Shown: in pieces, positions 1 to 10,583 of the stretch | Layout of the letters: every line of letters starts with the position of its first letter | Numbering within the stretch: the stretch's first letter is position 1 | From: Falciphora oryzae | Lineage: Eukaryota > Ascomycota > Sordariomycetes > Magnaporthales > Magnaporthaceae | DNA length: 64,000 bases | Assembly: GCA_000733355.1 (NCBI GenBank) | Contig: JNVV01000073.1 | Location: 48,747 to 112,746 of the forward strand | Direction of reading: 5' to 3' | Translations under genes and position numbers: made by a program | Notes under the pieces: generated by a model | What the model saw: only the letters and a program-made list of their open reading frames with translations | Told to the model about the DNA's origin: nothing | Databases searched by the model: none

Positions 1-137
1 CAAATGGCCCCGCCAATGTTCAAGCCACGGGGCCGATGATCAACCCAATCCCGGAGTTGCCCCCTCGTCGCCATCGTCCGCCGGCGGCCCAGGATCCGGA
101 CACGGACACGGCTGGCTCGGGCGCGGGGGCTCAGTGA
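1..137 (+). CDS. possible 3' end of a gene entering from the left edge
   Basis: A frame open from base 3 runs to a TGA at 135-137 and encodes 44 residues rich in Pro, Ala and Arg. The composition is typical of a disordered fungal C terminus, but no domain is visible. It is short enough to be chance. The start and any function lie outside the window. Confidence 0.3.
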   Translation, partial: NGPANVQATGPMINPIPELPPRRHRPPAAQDPDTDTAGSGAGAQ

Positions 138-1917
138 GCATAGCCTAACCTACGCGCCCGGGGCGCGCTCGTCGCCGCCAGGCCAGGTCGGATCCTGGCG
201 GAGTGGGCAGACTTTGTGGGCTTCGAGAGGGTGAGCATCTACTTCACTCCCCGAGGCAGAGGGATGACATGAAGAGCTTGCCGTCTGTGGGATATTCCTT
301 TACGATGCTGGGTGTGGCTGGGAAGCAGGCGCTCTGCTTGGCCCGCTGTTTTGTTTTTCTCTCTCTTTTCTTCGATCTGATGATTTTGGGCGTCTGGGCC
401 GAATGAGGCGGCACCGACCTGGGACACTGCATAGGGTTTTACGGGATTACTTCAGGATTTGGGCTTATGGGGAACTTTGTACAGCGTTTGTGGTGTTTTT
501 TTTTTTTTCCTTTCAAGCAGATTGCGTTTAATCAACATTCCCATTCCATCACGAACATCGTCTTAATGACCCGTGGCTTATATGGGTCCTTTGGCCTGAA
601 GGCGCTTGGATTAGTTAAACGAGAGCAATACCTTGGCCGCTGGCTCGGTGAGTTCGATAAAACGCCCTTCCTTTGAGGGCATTGCTACCTGAGGCTAAGA
701 AACGTCTGCCACATTACATCTGCTGATAAATTTTTTTTTTTTTTTTTTTTGGAGAGCGGCGGAGGCCCAGGAGGTAACGACATTGATATCCCGGGTCAGC
801 CAGAGCTGCTCCGGAAGACTTCCCCTGGCAACCCAGGCTGCATCAAACCTGTGAGCGCTCAGCAGTGTGATCTCCACCTACGGTTTCTTCTCAATTCTCC
901 GTGCTCCGTGCCGTGCCGCGTAGATCCGCGCAAGAAATTAGCGGTGAGGGTGAGGGACAGCCGGTCCTTTCTCATGTCGGCGCCTCGCCGCCGGAGGTGG
1001 CCCGCCAAGACGTTGGAACGGCTGCGAAAAATATTTTCCGAGCCAGCGTTTTACATGCTTCCGCCTTTGTGGCATGTCCAACGAGGAGATAAGCATGTAA
1101 CATCCGACAATATGGGAAAGCAGGTGCGACGAGGCCGGGCGCCCCGGCCCAGGGCCAGATCGAGTTCACATGCCCACCTTCCCGTTTTACATCAGTGGCG
1201 GGTCCCGCCTAGCGTAGGCTGTTGCCTTGCAAAAGTGCACTGCAAAAATCTGGCTCTACCGACAAGCCGAGGACAAGCCTTGCCGGTGCGCCATAAACTG
1301 CGTCAGATCATCCCCATAACGTACTCGATGTAACCCCGGAGCCGGACGCCGAGAATATGGGCGAAAAGCTGGACACACGACACCTTGCGGACGGTTTTTT
1401 TTTTTTTTTTTCGCCGTGGGACGGCCCCTTGAGGATGTTCCTCCACGAATCAGTAGGGATAAAAAATTGCGGTCCCCCTAGTTCTTTGTTACTTTTCCAG
1501 AAGATTATATGCCGCCAAGCCTCGCGAGGGCCGGGAATTTGGCCCTGAAAAGGAGTCAGCCCATCGGCCTTTTTTTGACGTCAAGCTGTCACCCTACCGC
1601 ATTCAGCCACTTCCCGGCCTTAGAGCCACTTTGCGGGTCGGAAGCGGGTATGCAGCAACGGTAGGCGGGGCAAGAGCCGGCTGGTGCCTATTAAGCGAAG
1701 GGGTTTGGACCCAGATTCTCGGCGAGAGGCGGCGAGGACGATCACGGTCGGGTCGAGACTCCATCGCGGCGAGCCAGCCCGAGAGGGCATCCACAGTTCG
1801 TCGAGGGCGGTATGTGCCTGGATACGTGCAGCAAAAAATGGTTAAAGCTTCGGGTTTCGATGTGAGCTTGAGTGCCTAAAGTAGACAATAACGTGGCGAT
1901 GGACGACAATGTGGATG
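138..1917. other. no recognisable gene
   Basis: Open frames here (for example 749-1333, plus) show no domain, no signal peptide and no convincing splice structure. The stretch holds long T runs at about 490-505, 731-750 and 1396-1411. I see nothing else that can be supported. Confidence 0.5.
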
Positions 1918-1923
1918 TATAAA
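1918..1923 (+). promoter_or_regulatory. TATA box of the secreted protein gene
   Basis: TATAAA lies 178 bp upstream of the ATG at 2102. Between them is an A-rich stretch near 2026 and a pyrimidine-rich leader (2070-2099) that ends just before the ATG, a common arrangement in filamentous ascomycete promoters. Confidence 0.45.
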
Positions 1924-2101
1924 GAGGCACGGCCTTAGACGCCTTGGGAAAGGAAAGGAAAGATCCTCACCCCACTGGCAACAGGACACTCTCGGCAAAA
2001 TCCCATCACGAGGAGCACAAGCAACAAAAAAAAAGCACTTTAACGGATATCCCGAGTACAGACTCTCACATTCTTGCTTTGTTTACTCTCCTCCTCCTAA
2101 G

Positions 2102-2696
2102 ATGAAGTCCTTCAGCGTCATCGCCACCGCCATCGCTGCCCTGGCCCCGGCCGCCATGGCCGCCGACTGCTACGGCAACCCCCGTGAGGGCAGCGACCTT
2201 CGGTACGAGGTCGTCGCGGCCAGCATCTGCAACGGCGCCGTGTCTTTGACGACCTACAACGACTGCCAGGCGCGTTGCTGCGTTATGAGCACCGCCCGCT
2301 TCGAGGGCACCGCCGGCAGACGCGACAAGTGCTGGGTATGTTTTTTTTTTTTTTTTTTTGGCTACCTCTTGGAGGGCAGTGAACTGTTGATGGTCAAGAA
2401 GTAGAAAGCATCGGGACTATTTACTGGCGGCTAATTATCACTTCCACACGAAACCGCAGGAGGCCATGAACAACATCAAGGACCAGTGCGTCAAGCGCGG
2501 CCGCAGCGGCGGCGAGTGGAAATGGAGCTTCAACGGCGTCACGCAAAACTACTTCCTCGAGGGCATCTGGGCCTGCGGCCTGAGCAGGCGCGAGATGGAC
2601 CGGCTCGCCGTCCGCGGCCTCATCACCGACGGCTCCTACACTGTCGAAGGCGGCTACACCAAGCGGGAGGCCAAATCTGGGTCTGAGGCGGTATAA
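2102..2696 (+). CDS. small secreted cysteine-rich protein, two exons
   Basis: Exons 2102-2335 and 2460-2696 join in phase 0 to give 156 residues. The intron (2336-2459, 124 nt) starts GTATG, carries a run of about 19 T directly after the donor and ends CGCAG. Residues 1-20 form a clear signal peptide (charged start, Ala-rich hydrophobic core, Ala-Met-Ala cleavage site). The mature part has eight cysteines, including a CQARCC cluster near residue 57, consistent with disulfides. I do not recognise the family. Size, secretion and cysteines fit a candidate effector or other apoplastic protein, which is inference. A TATA box and CT-rich leader support real expression. The neighbours do not suggest a pathway. 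Confidence 0.75.
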
Positions 2697-3068
2697 GCAG
2701 TTGGTTTTTCTCGGACCGTATTCACTTTGACCGAGGTGGTACTAAGGAGCTCTTGTCTGGGAGCAAAACTGTGGAGTGGGTTCCTGGCAATCAGCATAGT
2801 AGAGTCACTAGGAGAAGCCAATCTGGGGCAATGGATTCTTGCGGAAAATCTGTCTTTTTTTCTGTAAATAGTCTCCCCAATTTTGCGCTCAACTCGAGGG
2901 TCGATCAAATCTCATCAAGGTAGCCCCTCGCTTCCTTTCCCATTCCGTCTCACCCTTCACTTTCCCGCCGTCTGTAGAAGATTTTCGCCCCACTGGCACA
3001 AGCGCGCGGAGCCACAACCAGCCACGCCGGTGGGGTGAATTTTTGGAGGTCGGTGGTGGACAACATCC
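2697..3068. other. intergenic, no gene seen
   Basis: This is the presumed 3' flank of the secreted protein gene. No supported feature was found; the short ORFs on both strands look random. Confidence 0.5.
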
Positions 3069-3936
3069 ATGCAAAGTCATGTGGAGTCAATCCAGTGGCA
3101 TCACGCACCCTGCCACCTGGCCCGCGGCATCATCGAAAGGGTGCTTCCTGAGGGAAAGGAATGGCCAGACCGATGGTTTTTCGAAACAGACGATGCTCAA
3201 GGAACCCCAGATTTGGCGCTCGCAGAGATGCAGTTTAATATTTTGCAAGATATTTTGGCCACTGCCGAGAGGTCGATGGAAAAAAAAGCGCAACGAGCTG
3301 GCTTGGAACTCCTTGGTGCATTGCCCTTTGCTCCAACTAGCAACGCGCTCCTTTTCTCGCGGCGGCGTCGTTTGTGAGCCGGTCACGAGCGCTAGCATTC
3401 CCACCCACTGGCTCCCCAAAATGGCTAACAAGCCGATGGCTACTGCGAACAAAGACGCAATCGCAGGTGGCAAAATGGTCGATTTTGTTTTGGCACTCGA
3501 CCTCGAGTATCCGCGCCCACGCGATAGGGAGCTTGCCGACGCTGTACTTGAGGTGATGAAGTACCAAACCGAGGACGAGCTATCGATCAACCACGCCCTT
3601 TACAACCCTTTGGGCTTAAGCCCTATCGGGGCGAGCATCGAGACCAAGGCCAACGCTGCCCCCGCCGAAGGCACTCTCCAGCTCGGCATTTGGACGGCGG
3701 CTTGGCACCGACGCATAAGGGATTTGGGGTACACGGATCAGCTGCTTATTACCCTGCCCCTTGTTCTTTGCCACGGCCATGGATGGAGTTTGTATTTCGC
3801 GTGTGATCGCGGCCACAAGATAGAGATTGTCGGACCTCTCCTGCTCGGCAGCACTGACAGCATGGACTCTTTATATTCTTTGTTTGCCGCCTTGGTTGAG
3901 CTTTGCAGGTGGGTGGAGGGGACTTTGCGTGCCTAG
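3069..3936 (+). pseudogene. PDDEXK_12-type nuclease-like gene, 5'-truncated and frameshifted
   Basis: The locus is collinear with the intact gene at 62293-63573. The first part reads in one frame to about 3288 (EGKEWPDRWF matches EGREWPAGWF of the intact copy). The rest reads in another frame from about 3290 to the TAG at 3936 and keeps the family core: GGKMVDFVLAL, a SINHALYNPL segment, GASIETK and LQLGIWTAAWH. The frame change coincides with a run of eight A at 3281-3288, so it is either a real indel or a homopolymer assembly error. The N-terminal 150 or so residues of the intact copy have no counterpart here. PDDEXK_12 is a fungal PD-(D/E)XK nuclease-like family of unknown role; Asp of VDF and E-x-K of IETK are the likely catalytic residues. 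Confidence 0.7.
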
Positions 3937-4662
3937 TGGATCACCCAGCTTGGCGGCGATCCCACAGCTGGCTGACCTGAGGCAAGGTGGTGACCCTTGC
4001 TGTCTTGGTTTTTGTAGTATTGCTGGGCGTTGCAGGCGACTGGGACTGCGCCTGGGAATGCGCTTGAGATACCCAGCCGGTTTAAATTTTCGGTGCAATA
4101 TAATTATCTATTTACAGCACCAGACGTTTCCCCTAACTCCTAACTCCCCAACGATCCCATGTAAAGCGCCTTTCTGCCAGCTCACTGGGCCGTGGTGCAG
4201 GAGACCATTATTTGCAGCCCTACCTGTGCTCCGATGAACAAAAGTGGGGTCCAATTCTTGTTCGGTCCTGGCCGTGGTGCCGTACAGCACAAGACAGTGA
4301 GCGGCACACATGTTGTCAGGCCCCGGCCGTCCGTGGATTCAAGCCAGCAGCAGCAGGCCCGGCTGGAACACGGTCGGGTCCGTGGCGTCTGGGCTGCATT
4401 CTAAACGGGATTGCTACATAATGCGAATGTTATTCGTCCCGGGGTTGGCTCTTCTAAATGCCATCTCCTGCCACGAAATCTCGATTTTCTCCCTTTCGGG
4501 GTGCATTTCTTCCTCGTCATCAGTCTCGTCTTCGTCATTGTACAGTTGCTCAACGTCCTTATGGCTAGAGTGTGGTATCACATCATCGGCACCAAGCTCG
4601 TGTTTCGCTGTGCTGTCCACTCAGCCGCTCGATGGTCTCGGGAACGCTTGAAACAGCGACGC
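3937..4662. other. no recognisable gene
   Basis: A minus-strand open frame at 4414-4620 encodes an acidic 68-residue peptide with no domain. The remainder carries only random short ORFs. Confidence 0.4.
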
Positions 4663-5200
4663 CTAGCCGGCGATGTGTCCCGGGCCGCTCTCCCTCCAGC
4701 CGGAGCAGCGCAAGTATCGCGCCATCGGAGGCAGCTTCGGATCCAGCCGGTTCCCCGGCACGTAGCGCAGCAGCTCCGTCTTGCTTGCGCCGTCCAGGTT
4801 GACCAGCGGCTCGTCGAGGAGCACTTTTGCTTCAGGGAACGGCACGCCGCCGACCGTCATGAGAGGCGGCTCCGCTGCGTCGCTGCGGCCGCCATCCCTA
4901 AAAGAGCAACTGCTGTAGTCGGGCTTAAACGGCCGCACGTATCCCCTAGGGGTGATGTGACCTCCCTTCACGAGGCCTGTAGTGTCGTTCAATGCGTGCC
5001 GGATGTTGACCTGGGTAGCCCGGACGTGCACATTCCGGGATAAGAGATACAACGGGCCAAAGGGTCGATCACGCCGTCAACGCTCGCCCACGAGAAGCTG
5101 GGTCTCCGGTATGGCACGGGGCGGACGGCCCAGGAGACGTTAACCCGCCGCCCCGTGGCGACGGCCCGAAGCAACTCGCCTTCGAGACGGAACCGCCGCG
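4663..5200 (-). pseudogene. C-terminal remnant of a HET-domain protein
   Basis: On the minus strand one frame reads PYRRPSFSWASVDG near 5110-5070, matching the conserved Trp-Ala-Ser-Val-Asp-Gly block after the HET domain of fungal heterokaryon-incompatibility-type proteins. Beyond about 5050 the frame changes, and the next frame continues with the usual following segment (TTGLVKGGHITPRGYVRPF) to a stop at 4663. No intact HET domain is visible upstream on the minus strand. I read it as a truncated, frameshifted fragment; an unrecognised intron at the frame change is a weaker alternative. Confidence 0.5.
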
Positions 5201-5404
5201 TGCCGGCGACGTACATTGGCTCCGGAGCCGACGTCGTCTGGAGCTGCCCCTGGGGAATAGCCTGCCCCTCTTCAACCGCGTCACCCGGCTGCGCGTCTTC
5301 CCCAGCCCGGACTACGCCTCCCAGCCGGGGATGGACTCGACCCACATGCGGCCCGTCTCGCCGCGCGCGCCCCTCGAGCGCCTCCCTCGCCTGCCCGAGT
5401 TCGA

Positions 5405-6314
5405 TTGCCCCTGACCGTAGGAGCGCCTGCCCGTTGCCTTCTCGTCCCGGGCGCTGCGCAGATTTGCCCGCGTCTGGGAAGGTCCCTGGCGCAATACCCC
5501 GCCGAATTCGGGCGAGGCCTGCGCCACGTCATGCCCCTGTTACCATCCTCCCTCACCAAGGCCCGTCTCTGGTTCTGGAATCCAGATGCCTTCGGGGACG
5601 ACATGGATCAAGCGGCGCAGATGCCTGACCTTGTGGGCATTGTCATCGTCGTCTTCAACCTCTGAGTTTGAAAACATAGACCCTGTGTCTCTCGGGCTGC
5701 GGGACCCCGGCAGTCGCTTAGAGCAAATGGACATCCGCGCGCCCGACGGCAGCTTGTACTCTTCCGGCCCGCGAGGCGGAGATCCCCACGCCACAGGCTT
5801 CGCCCTTACGAGAGAGGAGCACTACCCGCCCGGCAGGGAGGACGCCGACGAGACGCACGCCCTGTTTTCTGGCGAGGAGGACGACCTGTGCCTGGCCCGC
5901 CAGCCCGACATGTTCCGCACGCTCCCCATTGCGGAGCGCATCGGCCCTCTACTCTTGGCGTTCGCCTCCTCTGTCCAGCGACAGAGGATGCCCGCCCTCC
6001 AAGACGCCGAGCTGTTCACGTGGCTTGCCTGGCGGCCCTCTGAGGAGCGGGCTCAAGAGTATGAAGGATGTGATGGCGCGCCTCCCTCGGCTGAGAATGA
6101 GACCGTCATGTTTCGGTGGGGAGTTAAATACGATGCGCCCCAAGGAGATGGGACAAAAGCAAAGGTCACATGGCAGGTCAGTGAGGATTGGAGGCTGGGG
6201 AACGAGATCACCAGGGCGTTTGAGGATCTTGTTGGCGGAGACGGAGAGAACACGGAGTGGGAGCAATTTAAGTTTGTGAGGGAAAGGAGACAGGATCCTG
6301 CGATTTTAATATAG
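5405..6314 (+). CDS. unknown fungal protein, probably two exons or one frameshift
   Basis: Two plus-strand frames look coding. One covers 5405-5665 (PSSLTKARLWFWNPD and following) and another covers about 5690-6314 (from DPVSLGLRDPG to a TAG at 6312). They would have to be joined by an intron or indel between about 5630 and 5690; no splice pair that keeps the frame stands out. The second part is acidic, with a Trp-rich C terminus (FTWLAWRP, MFRWGVKYD, TEWEQFKFVRERR). This resembles the C termini of lineage-specific hypothetical proteins in ascomycetes, but I cannot name the family. It converges on the SNF2 gene, with about 110 bp between the stops. Confidence 0.45.
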
Positions 6315-6425
6315 ATTTCTGCCACGACGCGACCCTCTCCCGCGCCGCAAACGACAACGTAACACGGAGGAGGGACGAAAAAGGACAGGAAAGAAGGAAC
6401 TACGGAAACTTCGCACTGTCACCGA

Positions 6426-9400
6426 TTAGATGGCCTCCATAAGAACCTCAGCGTCTCCACCGTCAAAATAATGCTGAAGCTCCTGCAGCTGATTGTCCTT
6501 TAGGGCGCGCTTTTCCTCTGCGCTAAGTTGCTTGGTGAAACCGCCACCAGCGAGCTGCAGCTTGCGCAGCTGTTTCTTTTGCACGGCCTTTCCAGTTGAT
6601 CCATGGTCAGCTAGACTCTTGGAATATGGCTTCCTCATGATCATTCACCGGTCTTCAGGGGCATCTGCGGACTGTAGTAACATACCTGCTCTATGGTCTT
6701 CTCCATTGTGTACCGCACAATAGTGACTTTCCTCGATTGGTCGAGACGAAGGAGCCTGCCTATGGCTTGCTTCTCGGCCGCGGGGTTCCACTGCGGCTCC
6801 AGGATGTGGACTCTGTTTGCGACTGTGAGGCCGTTCAAGCTGTTGGCCATGATTAAAACCAAGTCAGTCTCTGGCAAACCGGATATCGGAGAAAAAGAGA
6901 GGGGCCACTTACCCAACAGCACCGGTCGAGAACGTGATCAGCAGGACAGTACAAGCCTGGCGATTTTGGAACTGCGACAGGATCGTGCCTCGCTTCTTGG
7001 GTGAAACATCTCCGTCCACTCTGAGATACCTCACGCCGCACGCATCCAGCGCGCTGGCGACAATATCCAAGGACTTCTTCCAGAACGAGAAGACGACACT
7101 GTAAGGGAGTTAGTGGTGTACTTGGCCAGTGAAAGATAGACCTGGTTTAACCTCGACATACCACTTGTCGGTGAGAGAATGGGCTCGAACGTCTTCCACA
7201 AGGGCCACGATCTTCGAAGGATAGTCTTGCAAACGACCACCTCCTGGCTTTTGAAGAGGCTGCTGCTGTCGGCCCAGGTCAAAATTTTCGTCGAACACAT
7301 TTTCGCTCCCGTGCTTGCCGTTGCACAGAGGACATGTGAACGGCTGTCCCTCGGCCTGGCCGCTGCGGTACTGCTGTGTGCATTCGTTGCAGACAAGGTG
7401 CCAGCAGCGCGTCAGGCACGCGATGCTTGTGTCTGTTTCCGGGGTGCCGTTTCCACTGTCACCCGAAGTCGGACCGAGCGAGACGATGTCCACAGAGCAG
7501 TAGTAACACATTGCTTCGCCCCTTTGTTGCATGAAGCTGAGCACCTCATCCGGTACGCCTTTCGACGAGTTCTTGCCGCGCGCCATGATTGCAGCCACGT
7601 CAAGCGCGCCCGCACTTGCACCATTGTTGCAGAAGATCCGAAGCCGGAGCAGCGCCTCCATAACGGTGTGATTGGTCCGGTCCACCGTCGCACCGTAGAC
7701 TTTTTTGCCACCCATGGCGATGGCGCGCTTGCATGCAAGCTCCAGGGTGTGATACTGCTCCCGCTCCCTCGACGTGAATTTCGGCTCCCGGTTCTCATCT
7801 ATCTGTCTCTGGGACCGCGGCATGATATCCTTGTTCCGGCGTAGGCAGATTGCGGAGAGTATCAGCCGCAGATTAGTGAACTCTCCCTCCGGATGCGCTT
7901 TGCTGCGGCTAAGCCTAGTTACATATCTCCGAAATGTGGCGGTCTCAGAGAAGATGGGCATCCTGAGGAACCTGATCAGAGCTCCGAGGTCGTCGAGCGA
8001 GTTCTGCACTGGCGTCCCGGTAAGGCACCACCGAATGTGCGACGAGATAGAGTGCACCGCGTTGAACTGCTTGGATCCCCAGTTCCGAATCAAATGTGCT
8101 AGGCGATTGTGCAGGAGCCTCAAGTCAGCGACTGGCTGTCATATAAATGAAATCAGGAATCCTGTTCTATGACTTCGGAGACTTGGGATCACTTTGACCT
8201 ACCTTCATCCAGAACAAGCCTATACCAGTGAATCTTGTGCAGGATGCTCTTAGCACCGCGGCGGTCCGCCATGACCGTGCCGTAGGTGGTGAGGATTATG
8301 TCCTGCTGGTTGACGGTAGCGTCGAGCTCGTGCCTTCCCGAGCCATGATACTTCACATAGCGGATTGACTTTGGATAGAAATGCCTGCAGCAAGAAGCTC
8401 AATAAACTGGCCAAAAGCTCGGGATGTGAAACAAAAAAAGAAGTGAAACATACCGCTCTATCTCTGCTGCCCATGTATTGAGAAGAACTTGATAGGGGTT
8501 TTAGCATTCAAACGTTCGAATCAGTTGAATGGTTAAATCTCTGGCCCTTACGTTCACTTGGCACGATTACCAGGGTCGCCCTGGAGGCAATAGCTGTTGC
8601 AACATTCTTTGCGGACTTGCAGGCAAACTCAGAAGCGTGATGAAGCGATGAGGCGACTGCCGCCAGAGTCGTGAGGGTCTTGCCGAGGCCCATGTCATCT
8701 GCAAGTATTCCTCCCTTGAAGTCGTTGGCCGTCTTGCTCTTGGCCCCGGTGATGAGATGCTGGTAGCTGCGTCGACAAACACCGCATATCAGCTCAGTGA
8801 CTGATTCAACGGCTACTCCTCCACGGGCGAGGCCGTGGCCGACACCTACCGGACTTCTCCAGTCTGGAGTATACTCCTTCCCCAAAGCCCTGATCCATAC
8901 TTGGATAGCGTCGCTTCCCTTCCAAGCATCCAGCCCATTGCCTCATTTTGATGACTGATCAGAGCACAATTAGCACCAGACCAGTCTATTAGGGCGACCT
9001 GCGATGGGTAAACGGTACCTAAACAAGTTGGTTAAAATGCGAGTGTCGGTAGGGAGTGGAGCGACGGGAGGGTGCTCAGGGACGTGCTCGAAAAAGTCAT
9101 CGATGTTCTGGATCAGATCATGAAGTTGAGTAGCTGAGCTTTCAGGCACGGTCCCGTCAACCAGCTCGCTGTCTTCCTCTTGTGGGCCAAGTCCCGGCGG
9201 AAGCCGAGCGCCCATGTCCAGTGTGCTGTCCGAGTCCTCCATGGTCAGATTTGGGGGTAATTGCAAGGATTGAGGATTCTCGTAGGGACGGTCGTATAAT
9301 CCCAGGTGCGGCTCCTGAAGATAATACTGGCGGCTCCCGAGGTCAACTGCGACACGATCACCAGAATTCCTGGGACCGAAGAGGACCAAATCAACCTTCA

Positions 9401-10093
9401 TGACCACACCCTTTCTCAGGCTCTTTTCATCCTGCGCCTCCGCCACACGAGCAGTCCATTCGCAGCTGGGCACCCAGGCAAAGATAAGAGTTGTTGGAGT
9501 GCCAGAGACGCAGACAGACAGTGCCTTGAAGGCCTGCTTATGCAGCACGCCCACAGCCAGACCGCTTTCGTAGATGAGACCGTGATCTGGCTTCAGCTGC
9601 AGCACCAATGGTAGAAAGACGGTATTTGGCTCCTGCACAGGAGCTGCCTTCTTGGCAGGAGGCCACTCCAGCTGCACCTCAATGCCCGAGAGCTGGTTTT
9701 ACAATATTGTCACTATTTTGTATGCTCCTATTTGGAAGCCGGAGCACTCACCATGCCGAAGCATATCTCCTCCTGTCCGCGATGGGCGGTAGAATCTTGC
9801 AATAGTTCATGGTAATTGCTGTTGATCGAGAACGCGGTGGTATTGTCATGGCGCAAGAGGTTTTGCTGGGTGCCACCAAAGGATGTTTCAACAGGCCCAT
9901 TGAAGTTATTTTGCGGCAACTGTTGGACAGGCGAGGCGGCACCATGAGGCTCTGGCAAGCCTGACAGTGTTTCTCCAATCGGTGGGACGCAAAAGGCGCT
10001 GTTACCTGCAGGGCGCTTGCTTGGGTAAAGATTGCAGTCGCCTTCGAAGTCCTTATTCGTTCGCTTCGGAGTCTCGAGGTTGAACCGATGCAT
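6426..10093 (-). CDS. SNF2-family ATPase with internal RING finger (RAD5/RAD16/HLTF/ULS1 class)
   Basis: Ten exons join in frame to 1006 residues: 10093-9752, 9692-9019, 8954-8850, 8766-8552, 8487-8454, 8384-8203, 8098-7162, 7098-6913, 6839-6686, 6617-6426. Walker A is GGILADDMGLGKT (392-404). The DEAH box (516-519) is restored only by the 104-nt intron 8202-8099. Motif III is CLTGTPVQNSL. A C3HC4 RING (about 715-775) sits between the two helicase lobes, and the C-terminal lobe keeps LNGLTVANRVHILEPQWNP. This layout defines DNA translocases that double as ubiquitin or SUMO-targeted ligases in post-replication repair and chromatin clearance. No HIRAN domain is evident. The ATG at 10093 is the one directly before the conserved frame; an in-frame extension further upstream is possible. 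The gene is divergent from the NACHT-CRZ gene. Confidence 0.9.
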
Positions 10094-10583
10094 CGTTGAT
10101 TCATCATTACTCGTAAACAGAATAGTCAAGTTGGAGGCAAAACTGCCGATGAGAGGAAATTTTTTAAATGTGTGAGCTCGTCTGGGTGGCTGTGTGATTA
10201 CACGTGACTTGAAGAATGGTGGCTGTGAATGCAGGCTTAGGCATGCGGTCAGCGGTCTGCTGAACGCCGCTTGGGAATGTACAATTTCCATTGGCTCCCG
10301 CCATTGAAGGCAGATTTTTACCGCTGGGCAGTGCAGTCGGGCGTAGTTGCTGCATGGCCTGAGGCATTATTTCCCAGGCGAGGTCAGGCTGCCGGGCCTC
10401 GGGCACGAAAGATCACTGAACCGACTTCACCGCCACTAGACCTGCTGTCAACAAAAGCAAACCCAACTGCCCAGCTCGCTGGTGCCCAATTCACAGAGGG
10501 CCTGAACTTAATATCTGGTTAACTATCGCCGACACACATTCCTGGGGCAGTGGCCGGGGGTGGTAAACTGCCAGTCTCTCGGG
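10094..10583. promoter_or_regulatory. shared divergent promoter region
   Basis: The 490 bp between the SNF2 start (minus) and the NACHT-CRZ start (plus) must hold both promoters. I see no clear TATA box or repeated operator. Minus-strand ORFs that cross it look incidental. Confidence 0.4.

Noticed and set aside
749..1333. 194-aa plus-strand ORF
   Set aside because: Arg/Pro-rich, no domain, no splice signals; composition effect in GC-rich DNA.
3087..3590. 167-aa minus-strand ORF
   Set aside because: Antisense to the recognisable PDDEXK_12 remnant.
8124..8202. Earlier acceptors for the 104-nt SNF2 intron
   Set aside because: They either introduce a stop or insert residues inside the DEAH box; only the acceptor ending at 8099 gives Asp-Glu-Ala-His.
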